From Bacillota bacterium (lineage in GTDB: Bacteria; Bacillota; Clostridia; Christensenellales; Aristaeellaceae), in contig JAKPNM010000022.1 in assembly GCA_029548395.1 (NCBI GenBank), positions 1 through 39,228 of the forward strand: a stretch of DNA of 39,228 nt, given 5' to 3'. The position numbers and the translations under genes were made by a program. This document shows positions 32,331-39,228 of this stretch, in pieces. A model generated the notes under the pieces. That model saw only the letters and a list, made by a program, of their open reading frames with translations, searched no databases and was not told where the DNA came from. Every line of letters begins with the position of its first letter. Position 1 is the first letter of the stretch.

Positions 32331-32708
32331 ATGGCACGTATTGCGGGCGTTGATTTGCCCAGAGACAAGCGCGTGGAAGCCGGCCTGACCTACATCTTCG
32401 GCATCGGCCTGACCACCAGCAAAAAGATCCTCGCTGAGACCGAGATCAACCCGGACACCCGTGTCCGCGACTTGAGTGAGAACGACATCAGCAAGCTGCG
32501 CGAGCACATTGAACATCATGTCAAGGTGGAAGGTGACCTGCGCCGCGAAATCAGCCTGGACATCAAGCGCCTGGTGGAGATCGGTTCCTACCGCGGGATC
32601 CGCCACCGCCGCAGCCTGCCTGTGCGCGGACAGAACACCAAGCAGAACGCGCGCACGCGCAAGGGCCCCAAGCGCCAGGTGACCGGCAAGAAGAAGGCTG
32701 GCAAGTAA
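32331..32708 (+). CDS. rpsM: 30S ribosomal protein S13
   Basis: A 125-residue 30S head protein contacting the 50S subunit and P-site t[28 protein letters not shown] and the basic C-terminus [22 protein letters not shown] (landmarks) match the family. First gene of the alpha section; TTTGGAGG upstream. Confidence 0.97.
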   Translation: MARIAGVDLPRDKRVEAGLTYIFGIGLTTSKKILAETEINPDTRVRDLSENDISKLREHIEHHVKVEGDLRREISLDIKRLVEIGSYRGIRHRRSLPVRGQNTKQNARTRKGPKRQVTGKKKAGK

Positions 32709-32748
32709 GGGCATCATTTGAAGCCCGCATCGGGCATGGAGGAGTAGA

Positions 32749-33147
32749 ATGGCAAGACCCAATCTCAAGAAGGTATCGCGCAGGCGCCGCGAGAAAAAGC
32801 TCGTTGAGCGCGGCGTGGTGCACATCCAATCTTCATTCAACAACACCATCGTGACCATCACGGACACCCAGGGCAACGCGCTTTCCTGGGCTTCCGCCGG
32901 CGGGATGGGCTTCCGAGGCAACAAGAAATCCACCCCCTTTGCCGCGCAGATGGCAGCGGAGACCGCTGCCCGGGCCGCGACCGAGTTCGGCCTGCGCACT
33001 GTGGATGTGCTGGTCAAGGGCCCGGGTTCCGGGCGTGAGGCCGCCATCCGTTCCCTGCAGACGGCAGGCCTGGAGGTCACCATGATCAAGGACGTGACCC
33101 CCATTCCCCACAATGGCTGCCGCCCGCCTAAGCGCAGAAGAGTGTAA
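32749..33147 (+). CDS. rpsK: 30S ribosomal protein S11
   Basis: A 132-residue platform protein. [15 protein letters not shown], the central [12 protein letters not shown] and [13 protein letters not shown], and the end [12 protein letters not shown] are all family hallmarks. GGAGGAG lies upstream. Confidence 0.97.
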   Translation: MARPNLKKVSRRRREKKLVERGVVHIQSSFNNTIVTITDTQGNALSWASAGGMGFRGNKKSTPFAAQMAAETAARAATEFGLRTVDVLVKGPGSGREAAIRSLQTAGLEVTMIKDVTPIPHNGCRPPKRRRV

Positions 33148-33162
33148 AAAGGAGAAACCCAC

Positions 33163-33789
33163 ATGGCAAGAAATACCGGCTCCGTATGCCGCATGTGCCG
33201 TCGTGAGGGCACCAAGCTCTTCCTGAAGGGCGAGAAATGCTTCTCACAGAAATGCGCCCTGGCAAAGCGCCCCACGCCGCCCGGCCAGCACGGCCAGGCC
33301 CGCCAGCGCAAGATGAGCGAGTACGGCACCCAGCTGCGTGAAAAGCAAAAGGCCCGCCGCGCTTACGGCATGCTGGAAACGCAGTTCCACCGCACCTACC
33401 TCAGTGCCCTGAAAATGAAGGGTGTTTCCGGCGAGAACCTGCTTGAGTTGCTTGAGCGCAGGCTGGACAACGTGGTTTACCGCGCCGGCCTGGCCGCTTC
33501 CCGCGCGCAGGCCCGCCAGCTGGTCAACCATGGTCATTTCCTGGTCAACGACCGCAAGGTCGACATTCCCTCCTATCGCGTCAAGCAAGGCGATGTGGTT
33601 TCTGTCGGCGCTTCCAGCCGTGACATCGACTTGTTCAAAACGGTCCGTGAAGGCAGCGCCCGCATCCTGCCCAAGTGGCTGACTGTCAACTTTGACCAGC
33701 TCAAGGCCACTGTGGACAGCCTGCCCGAGCGCAGCGACATCGACTTTGCCCTGCAGGAGAACATGATCATTGAGTACTACTCCCGTTAA
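33163..33789 (+). CDS. rpsD: 30S ribosomal protein S4, zinc form
   Basis: A 208-residue 16S assembly initiator. The N-terminus has four cysteines (C9, C12, C26, C31), the zinc-binding variant. The S4 RNA-binding domain [20 protein letters not shown] and [15 protein letters not shown] follows at about 100-130. Unlike Bacillus, where rpsD is elsewhere, it stays in the alpha cluster here. Confidence 0.97.
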   Translation: MARNTGSVCRMCRREGTKLFLKGEKCFSQKCALAKRPTPPGQHGQARQRKMSEYGTQLREKQKARRAYGMLETQFHRTYLSALKMKGVSGENLLELLERRLDNVVYRAGLAASRAQARQLVNHGHFLVNDRKVDIPSYRVKQGDVVSVGASSRDIDLFKTVREGSARILPKWLTVNFDQLKATVDSLPERSDIDFALQENMIIEYYSR

Positions 33790-33834
33790 CCTGTTCCATA
33801 TCGACCGAATGACACCGAACAGGAGGGAAGCAGC

Positions 33835-34785
33835 GTGATTACCGAATCCGTCAGCCCGCGCATCGAGCGCGTCGCTTATCGCGAGGAAGACTTTTACGGC
33901 CGCTTTGTCGTCGAGCCCCTGGAGCGCGGCTTTGGCCATACGCTGGGCAACGCCCTGCGCAGGAGCCTGCTGAGCAACCTCCCGGGCGCCGCTGTCACCA
34001 GCGTCCGCATCGATGGCGTGCAGCATGAGTTTTCCACCATTCCCGGCGTCAAGGAAGACGTCACAGAGATCATCCTCAACCTCAAGGAATTGGCCCTAAT
34101 CCTGCATGCCGATGTGGAAAAGCAGGTGGAAATCATCGCCGAGGGCCCCGGCGTGGTCACGGCGGCGGATATCCGCGTGGACAGCGAGGTCGAGGTGGTC
34201 AACCCGGACCTGCACATCGCCACCCTGTCCGAGGGCACCAAGCTGCACATGACGCTGAACATCGAGCGCGGCTACGGCTATGTATCCGCGGAGCGTTCCA
34301 AGCCCGCGGAGCAAAAGGTCATCGGCATGATCCCCATTGATGCCATCTACACCCCGCTGCGCAAGGTCAACTACACGGTAGAGGACACGCGCGTGGGTCA
34401 GATCACCGACTATGACAAGCTGGTGCTGGAAGTGTGGACCAATGGCGCCGTGACGCCGGAGGAAGCCATTGGCATGGCCGCCAAGATTCTGGTCAATCAG
34501 CTTAGCATTTTTACCCGTCTGACCGACCAGCCTGTCATCCACCACGAGGAGGAGACGGAGACCGGTTTGACCGGCAAGGTCGCTGAGCTGACCATTGACG
34601 AGTTGGATCTGTCCGTACGCGCTTTCAACTGCCTCAAGCGCGCAGGCATCAACACCGTGGCCGAGCTGGTTCAAAAAAACCAGGAAGACATGATGAAGGT
34701 ACGCAACCTGGGCAAGAAGAGCCTGGAAGAAGTCGAGCAAAAGCTGGCTCTGCTGGGCCTCGCGCTGCGCTCCAACGACGAATAA
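33835..34785 (+). CDS. rpoA: RNA polymerase subunit alpha
   Basis: A 316-residue subunit that nucleates RNA polymerase assembly. The N-terminal domain has [24 protein letters not shown] and [15 protein letters not shown]; the C-terminal domain (from ~245) has the UP-element/activator surface around [19 protein letters not shown] and [15 protein letters not shown]. The start is GTG 33835 with AGGAGGG 9 bases upstream. Confidence 0.98.
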   Translation: MITESVSPRIERVAYREEDFYGRFVVEPLERGFGHTLGNALRRSLLSNLPGAAVTSVRIDGVQHEFSTIPGVKEDVTEIILNLKELALILHADVEKQVEIIAEGPGVVTAADIRVDSEVEVVNPDLHIATLSEGTKLHMTLNIERGYGYVSAERSKPAEQKVIGMIPIDAIYTPLRKVNYTVEDTRVGQITDYDKLVLEVWTNGAVTPEEAIGMAAKILVNQLSIFTRLTDQPVIHHEEETETGLTGKVAELTIDELDLSVRAFNCLKRAGINTVAELVQKNQEDMMKVRNLGKKSLEEVEQKLALLGLALRSNDE

Positions 34786-34821
34786 GCATTAGCCCCAGTG
34801 GCCTAAGGAGGAATACCCGAC

Positions 34822-35334
34822 ATGGCACAGCAACGCAAGCTTGGCCTGACAGCTGACAAGCGCAAGGCGCTCATCCGCAACCAAGTGACCAGCCTTTTGT
34901 GGCATGGCCGCATCGAGACCAGCCTGGCCCGCGCCAAGGAAGTTCGCCGCGTGGCCGAGAAAATGGTCACCCTGGCGATCCGCGAATACGACAAAACCGT
35001 GAATGCCACCAAGCAGTATCACAACGACAAGGGACAGATCGTCACCATCGATGTGGTCAACGACGCCGCGAGCAAGCTGCACGCGCGCCGTCTGATGATG
35101 GCCTACCTGTATAACCTCAAGGAGCTCCGTAAGGATGATGAGTCGCGCACGGAGTACCGCGAGCGCACCAAGGACAATAAGCATCCTGTGGTGGAGAAGC
35201 TTTTCCGCGAGTACGGCCCCAAGTACCGCAAGCGCAACGAGGAAAAAAACTGCGCCGGCGGCTACACCCGCATTTATAAGCTGGGGCCCCGCCGCGGCGA
35301 CGCGTCCGAGCGCGTGATAATCGAGATGGTCTGA
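34822..35334 (+). CDS. rplQ: 50S ribosomal protein L17 with internal insertion
   Basis: A 170-residue L17, against ~112-130 in most bacteria. The N-terminal core ([36 protein letters not shown]) and the C-terminal [18 protein letters not shown] are conserved. Between them lies extra sequence of about 45-50 residues (roughly 55-100) including [19 protein letters not shown]. Similar insertions are known to me from other clostridia, so this is a lineage feature rather than a fusion. Last gene of the supercluster. AAGGAGG precedes the ATG. Confidence 0.96.
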   Translation: MAQQRKLGLTADKRKALIRNQVTSLLWHGRIETSLARAKEVRRVAEKMVTLAIREYDKTVNATKQYHNDKGQIVTIDVVNDAASKLHARRLMMAYLYNLKELRKDDESRTEYRERTKDNKHPVVEKLFREYGPKYRKRNEEKNCAGGYTRIYKLGPRRGDASERVIIEMV

Positions 35335-35365
35335 TCAAGCCGCCCGCAACATGGTGTTACAGATG

Positions 35366-35436
35366 CAATGGGATGCCTGCGTGATCGCCGGCATCCCATT
35401 GGCGTTGTAGGAGATGGTTCTTCTGACCATGTTTTT
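35366..35436 (+). terminator. Likely terminator region of the ribosomal supercluster
   Basis: A 12-bp perfect stem (CAATGGGATGCC / GGCATCCCATTG, 35366-35401) without T-run is followed by a small stem ATGGT/ACCAT (35414-35430) and GTTTTT. Together they probably end transcription from rplQ. Confidence 0.55.
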
Positions 35437-35475
35437 ATCTGAAGAAGCCATGAGATGGTCTTGCTGTCACCGCTA

Positions 35476-35514
35476 AATTGCGCTGTGCCATCCTTCAGAT
35501 CGCACAGCGCAATT
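35476..35514. terminator. Hairpin after the ABC operon (convergent side)
   Basis: A perfect 13-bp stem (AATTGCGCTGTGC / GCACAGCGCAATT) with a 13-base loop lies 22 bases beyond the permease stop on the minus strand. It probably ends the ABC operon; it may also back up termination from rplQ. Confidence 0.6.
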
Positions 35515-35536
35515 GCTTTGGGTTGCGAGAGAAACG

Positions 35537-36664
35537 CTATACAAAGGTCTGGTTTGCCCGGCTGCGCCGCAGCGCGAAAACGCCCAGGGACAGGAACAGG
35601 GCGGCAAAACCTGTCAGCGCCAAAAGGTGCTGGGGGATCCCCAGCAGGCTTTGCCCCTGCTGCAAAATCTCCATGGCGTCGTTCGCCCAGTACTGGGGGG
35701 TGATCCGGGCGATCTTCTGCATGAACTCGGGCATCAGCCAAATGGGCCAGTAGCTGCCCCCCAGCATGGAGGTGATGACGGTCAAGATGGGGATCAGGCT
35801 GCCGTGCACTGCGCTGGAGTTTACTATCAGGGCCATGAAAATGCCGATGAACAGCCACACCAGGCCATAGTAGAACCACAGCAGGTACATGGACAGGGTG
35901 GTGTAGACGCCGAAGGCGTAGGTGATCAGCGCGTGCAGGGACAGAAGGTTGACAAGCAGGATCAGCACACCGGCCAGGAATACGGAAAAGATGTATTCCA
36001 GCCGTTCCACCGGCGCCTGGCGGATCCGGGACAGGGTGCCCAGTTGCTTTTCCTTCAAAATCAGGGAGGCTACCTGGAGCATGCTGATGGACAGGACGTA
36101 AAACAGGAAGCCGCTCCCCTGGCGCATGCCGGCGCTGCCCGAATGCTCGGATACTGGCACCTCCCGGTACTGCATCCCCTCCTGCATCAGGTTCCGGTAG
36201 CTGTCCGCCAGAGACTGGCCGTCTGTCAAGCCTTGAATGTCCCGGATGCGCAGCAGGTCTGCCACGTACAGGTTCAGGGCGACGGACACGGTTCCCACCA
36301 CCTCCTGCCCCTTGAGGGAGCGCAGGGTCAGGCTTGGTTCTTCCCCTGACAATACCTTTTGTTCAAAGCCGGCGGACACCAGCACCGCCAGGTCCATGCG
36401 GCCGCTTTTCAGCTCCTCATTAATCTCCTCTTCTTCCAGCGCCTTCACACGGTTGGCGTCCTGGGAGAGAACCTCACTGAGGTTTTGGGACAGGGCCGTG
36501 TGATCCTGATCCACCAGGGCCACATTCCAGCTGTACATCCCGTCCCCGGTGCCAAAGGCGGCCAGGCTGACAGCGAACAATACCACGGGCATGATCAGGG
36601 CGACCACCAAAGTACCTTTGCTGGCAAGCAGTTGACGAAGATTGTTTTTAAGCACCTGCCACAC
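35537..36664 (-). CDS. ABC-2 type permease (second of pair)
   Basis: A 375-residue membrane subunit of an ABC exporter. Layout: one N-terminal helix (LIMPVVLFAVSLAAF), a large extracytoplasmic region (~40-190), then five or so helices with the ABC-2 core (FLFYVLSISMLQVASLILKEKQLGTLSRIRQAP, then LTVITSMLGGSYWPIWLMPEFMQKIARITPQYW), ending in a positively charged tail. The KExxxGTLxRIxxxP and GGxxxP...P motifs are diagnostic of the YhgE/CcmB-like ABC-2 group. Start: GTG 36664 with GAGGAGGG 9 bases upstream; it overlaps the preceding permease gene by 17 bases. An ATG at 36703 is possible but lacks a site. Substrate unknown. Confidence 0.85.
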   Translation of the reverse strand: MWQVLKNNLRQLLASKGTLVVALIMPVVLFAVSLAAFGTGDGMYSWNVALVDQDHTALSQNLSEVLSQDANRVKALEEEEINEELKSGRMDLAVLVSAGFEQKVLSGEEPSLTLRSLKGQEVVGTVSVALNLYVADLLRIRDIQGLTDGQSLADSYRNLMQEGMQYREVPVSEHSGSAGMRQGSGFLFYVLSISMLQVASLILKEKQLGTLSRIRQAPVERLEYIFSVFLAGVLILLVNLLSLHALITYAFGVYTTLSMYLLWFYYGLVWLFIGIFMALIVNSSAVHGSLIPILTVITSMLGGSYWPIWLMPEFMQKIARITPQYWANDAMEILQQGQSLLGIPQHLLALTGFAALFLSLGVFALRRSRANQTFV

Positions 36665-37757
36665 GATGGCTGCCCTCCTCTCTTTTGTACAGCATATAGG
36701 CAATCAGCAGCATCACGACCCCCAGGCTTCCGGTGAACGCCATGGCCCTGAGCATGCCTGAGAATTGATTGGTATAGATATAGTCAATCATGCCCTGGTT
36801 GATCATGCCCACAGGGGAGTAGTCCGCCAGCTTCTCCATCAGTCCGCCAAACTGTCTCAAGGGCACGTACCCGCCCCCCAGGAACACCAGCACCACAATC
36901 AACAGGTTCAGAAAACCATTCGCGGTCCGTTCATTGTCAGCAGCCTGATAGGCAAGGATGCCCAGGCCGTTGCAGAAGAAGGCAAAGGGGATGAGCATCA
37001 GCAGCACCAGGGGGATGCTGCGGTAATCCACCCCAAAGGCCAGGGTGTTCATGATCATCAGGATCAAGGCTTGAACAAGCAGGGTGAAGATGGACATGCC
37101 GGACTTTGCCAGGTATACCCCGGTCATGGAAAAAGGAGAGGCTTTCAGGCGAAGGTCCGTCCGCTCCCTGCGCTCCAGGCCCATGAGCCCCATGGCCTGG
37201 CTGGCGCCGTACATCATGATCATGGTGAGCATGGTGATGCCATAATAGCCAAAGGAATCAGGCTCCCGGTCCAGGGCAATGCTTTCATGGGCGATATAGT
37301 TGCCTGCCTTGGGAACCGCCAGGTCCAGCCTGCCCGCCTTCAAGGCCAGGCCGGTCATGTTGGCCTGCTGGGCGAAAATCCGGGAATAGGTTCTAAGCAG
37401 CAGGCTTTCCATGTTTCCGAAGCTGCGGGCATGGTACTGCACCCCGTCACCATCCAGGGTCACATAGCCGGGGGCTTTCCTGTCTTCCAGCTGCTGCTGC
37501 GCTTCCTCCAGGGTGGCCTGCTCAAACACCAGGCCTGCCTGGGCTGCCTGGCTGATGTACAGATTGGTCTGCAGACTCCCTTGCGCCACCAGGGGCAGGC
37601 GGGTTTCCGGCATCTTGATCACCCGGCTGAAGCTGCTGGAAAATGCCAACCCCAGCACCAGGGTGAGGGCGAAGGGAAACAGGATCATCAGCATCAGGGA
37701 TTCCGGGCTGGAAAAGGCGTGCAGGATCTCTTTTTTAATAAATTGCAATGCTCTCAT
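36648..37757 (-). CDS. ABC-2 type permease (first of pair)
   Basis: A 369-residue paralogue of the next permease, with the same plan. It has a first helix (LMLMILFPFALTLVLGLAF), an extracytoplasmic domain of about 130 residues, then a six-helix core including GLMGLERRERTDLRLKASPFSMTGVYLAK. The late segment VVLVFLGGGYVPLRQFGGLMEKLADYSPVGMINQGM matches the ABC-2 GGxxxP motif. Two different permeases with one ATPase imply a heterodimeric exporter, commonly for antimicrobial, lipid or peptide efflux. AGGGAGG precedes the ATG; the ATPase gene ends 10 bases upstream. Confidence 0.87.
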   Translation of the reverse strand: MRALQFIKKEILHAFSSPESLMLMILFPFALTLVLGLAFSSSFSRVIKMPETRLPLVAQGSLQTNLYISQAAQAGLVFEQATLEEAQQQLEDRKAPGYVTLDGDGVQYHARSFGNMESLLLRTYSRIFAQQANMTGLALKAGRLDLAVPKAGNYIAHESIALDREPDSFGYYGITMLTMIMMYGASQAMGLMGLERRERTDLRLKASPFSMTGVYLAKSGMSIFTLLVQALILMIMNTLAFGVDYRSIPLVLLMLIPFAFFCNGLGILAYQAADNERTANGFLNLLIVVLVFLGGGYVPLRQFGGLMEKLADYSPVGMINQGMIDYIYTNQFSGMLRAMAFTGSLGVVMLLIAYMLYKREEGSHRVAGA

Positions 37758-37767
37758 CGCGGCCTCC

Positions 37768-38691
37768 CTAATCCCTGAGGCGCTTGCCGGTGAGGGTCAG
37801 GAAGATGTCCTCAAGGTCCGGCTCCGAAATGGCCATGTCGGTGATTTCTACCTGGTCGTGGATGAGCAAATCCAGCAAATCCCGCAGCTGGTTCTTTTTG
37901 TCTTTCAGGGTGAAGCGGTAGCTGTTCTCGCGGATGTCGATCTGCTCCACGCCGGATACCAGGCGCAGCTTCTCCAGGGGCACTGTGCCCTGCAGGGACA
38001 TGGTGATGTACCAATGCTCCTGCACCAGGGCTTTCAGCTGCGCCAGGCTGCCCTGGGCCACGATCTGCCCGGAGTCCATAATCGCGATGCGCTGGCACAG
38101 CTGCTGCGCTTCCTCCATGTAGTGGGTGGTATACAGGACGGTCATCCCCTGGCGGTTGAGCTCCAGAATGGATTCCAGGATGTGGTTGCGGCTTTGGGGG
38201 TCAATGCCCACGGTGGGTTCATCCAGAATCAGCAGCTGGGGTTTGTGCACCAGGCCGCAGGCGATGTTGAGCCTGCGCTTCATGCCCCCGGAAAAGGTCT
38301 TGGCGCGCTGCCGGCGATGGTCGTACAAGCCGACCAGCTTCAGGGTCTCCCGGGCGCTCTCCTCCAGCTGCTTGCCCCTCAGGCCATACAGCGAGCCGAA
38401 AAACCGCACGTTTTGTTCGGCTGTCAGGTCGTTATAAATGGCCAGATCCTGGGGAACGATGCCCAGCTTGTGTTTGCACTGGGTCAGCTCCCTGTCCAGG
38501 TCCAGGCCGTCGATGGTCACCTTGCCCCCGTCTTTCCTGATCAGGCCTGTGATGATGTTGATGGTGGTGCTTTTCCCGGCGCCATTGGGCCCCAGCAGCC
38601 CGAATATCTCGCCTTTCTTCACTGAAAAGCTGATGGAAGATACCGCCAGGGTTTTGTCATATCGTTTTATCAGATCCTTGGCTTGCAGCAT
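37768..38691 (-). CDS. ABC transporter ATP-binding protein
   Basis: A 307-residue ABC ATPase driving the two permeases encoded after it. Walker A is GPNGAGKS (34-41), the signature FSGGMKRR (133-140), Walker B LLILDEPT (153-160), with D-loop GIDPQSR and H-loop TTHYMEEAQQL. A C-terminal ~80-residue extension (VSGVEQIDIRENSYRFTL) is typical of ABC-2 exporters of the DrrA/NatA type (CcmA-like). Start: ATG 38691 with AAAGGAGG 7 bases before it; the longer open frame contains no better start. First gene of the operon. Confidence 0.95.
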   Translation of the reverse strand: MLQAKDLIKRYDKTLAVSSISFSVKKGEIFGLLGPNGAGKSTTINIITGLIRKDGGKVTIDGLDLDRELTQCKHKLGIVPQDLAIYNDLTAEQNVRFFGSLYGLRGKQLEESARETLKLVGLYDHRRQRAKTFSGGMKRRLNIACGLVHKPQLLILDEPTVGIDPQSRNHILESILELNRQGMTVLYTTHYMEEAQQLCQRIAIMDSGQIVAQGSLAQLKALVQEHWYITMSLQGTVPLEKLRLVSGVEQIDIRENSYRFTLKDKKNQLRDLLDLLIHDQVEITDMAISEPDLEDIFLTLTGKRLRD

Positions 38692-38728
38692 CCTGATACC
38701 TCCTTTTTCATGATCGCATCCACAGAGT

Positions 38729-38757
38729 AACAAAGGCGGCGGGAAGGAGGCAGTCAA
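38729..38757 (-). promoter_or_regulatory. Candidate activator-dependent promoter of the ABC operon
   Basis: Minus-strand TTGACT (38757-38752), then 17 bases to a poor -10 (TTTGTT). The weak -10 and the upstream repeats fit a promoter that needs an activator. Confidence 0.4.
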
Positions 38758-38758
38758 G

Positions 38759-38789
38759 AAAGTCATGCTTTGGGGTGACCAAAGTCATG
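38759..38789. repeat. Paired 9-bp direct repeat upstream of the ABC operon
   Basis: AAAGTCATG occurs at 38759-38767 and 38781-38789, 22 bases apart start to start (13-base gap, two helical turns). The nearer copy ends one base from the -35. The outer copy is also part of a 12-bp palindrome AAGTCATGACTT (38782-38793). Two 9-bp repeats with a 12-13-base gap is the geometry of LytTR-family sites; the bases match that consensus at about 7 of 9 positions. Confidence 0.55.
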
Positions 38790-38855
38790 ACTTGGGAGAG
38801 GGGTTTATTCATCCCTTGCCGCTGGTATTGTTTTGTATCCACTGAAGCTCAGGTT

Positions 38856-39228
38856 TCAGGCTTCGTGGGGGTCTACAGCTGTTCTGGTTCGCCCTGGCAG
38901 GAGCTCGCTCCTGGTGATTTTGCCGGAGGGCTTCCCGGTCAACAGCCAGCTGGCCGCCAGGGCGGTGAGAGGTGCCACGGATACCAGGCCGAAGCAGCCC
39001 ACCAGGGTAATCATGATTTCACTGGCCACAAAGCGGTAGTTGAGGATGTCGATCAGGGGGGTTCCCTGAGCCTGGAAGTAGACCAGCATGGACAAATAGC
39101 TGCCCGCATAGGCCAGCACCAGGGTAGTGGTCATGGTGCCGATGACAGTGCGCCCCACGCTGAAACCGGCCTTCATCAGCTCCAGGCGGCTGATGTTCGG
39201 GGCGTGCTGTTTCACTTCGCTGGAGGAA
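38856..39228 (-). CDS. YibE/F-family membrane protein (C-terminal part)
   Basis: The frame is open to the window end, so at least 123 C-terminal residues are visible and the start lies beyond. It includes GRTVIGTMTTTLVLAYAGSYLSMLVYF, GTPLIDILNYRFVASEIMITLVGCFGLV and the last helix APLTALAASWLL, matching the YibE/F family: multi-helix inner-membrane proteins of unknown function. The final ~25 residues are polar. It is in the same direction as the ABC operon but separated from it by about 165 bases holding the repeats and promoter, so it is probably a separate unit. Confidence 0.78.
   Translation of the reverse strand, partial: SSSEVKQHAPNISRLELMKAGFSVGRTVIGTMTTTLVLAYAGSYLSMLVYFQAQGTPLIDILNYRFVASEIMITLVGCFGLVSVAPLTALAASWLLTGKPSGKITRSELLPGRTRTAVDPHEA

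Noticed and set aside
35411-35470. Imperfect repeats GAGATGGTTCTT / GAGATGGTCTTG after rplQ.
   Set aside because: Short and imperfect; best explained as part of the convergent terminator zone, not a mobile element trace.
35537-38691. Treating the two permeases as one duplicated or fused gene.
   Set aside because: They share layout but not close sequence identity by eye, each has its own start signal, and they overlap by only 17 bases.

Overview
The window is a chromosomal stretch of a GC-rich member of the Bacillota, most likely a clostridial anaerobe (a Christensenellales-like lineage is possible, but the sequence alone does not settle it). Supporting signs are an anaerobic ribonucleotide reductase activase, AAGGAGG-type ribosome binding sites, a proline T-box before a short-type prolyl-tRNA synthetase, a long-form hibernation factor, a KOW-domain protein between map and infA, and zinc-ribbon forms of S14, S4, L36, L24 and Adk. 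I see no prophage, insertion sequence, CRISPR array, tRNA or rRNA.

Bases 1-19,120 are a mosaic of short transcription units. In order they are: the end of nrdG; an internally deleted methyltransferase coupled to an OsmC protein; an exported FMN/FAD flavoprotein (-); a formate/nitrite-type channel (-) divergent from a split chromate-type transporter pair plus thpR; deoC (-) divergent from hpf; a GH51 arabinofuranosidase; cca (-) divergent from a frameshifted cysteine-cluster gene and an orphan DNA methyltransferase; an MreB homologue; tatB-tatA-tatC followed by a Tat-signal cysteine protein and a DUF134 regulator; a nucleoside phosphorylase (-) divergent from T-box-proS.

Bases 19,455-35,334 are one uninterrupted S10-spc-alpha ribosomal protein supercluster (rpsJ to rplQ) containing secY, adk, map, infA and rpoA. 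All genes are on the + strand, mostly with gaps under 60 bases. It has one strong candidate promoter before rpsJ, a structured leader, and internal hairpins before rplN and rpsM.

Bases 35,537-39,228 hold a convergent (-) ABC exporter operon (ATPase and two ABC-2 permeases) and the 3' end of a YibE/F-family membrane protein.

The points most worth checking are: the compact Tat operon beside a Tat-signal cysteine protein; overlapping divergent promoters whose -10 boxes sit directly on the cca and YkgJ-like start codons (apparently leaderless mRNAs); three 11-bp phased repeats between the deoC and hpf promoters; a paired 9-bp repeat against the -35 of the ABC operon; and a DNA methyltransferase whose catalytic DPP(Y/F) motif reads DPPG.
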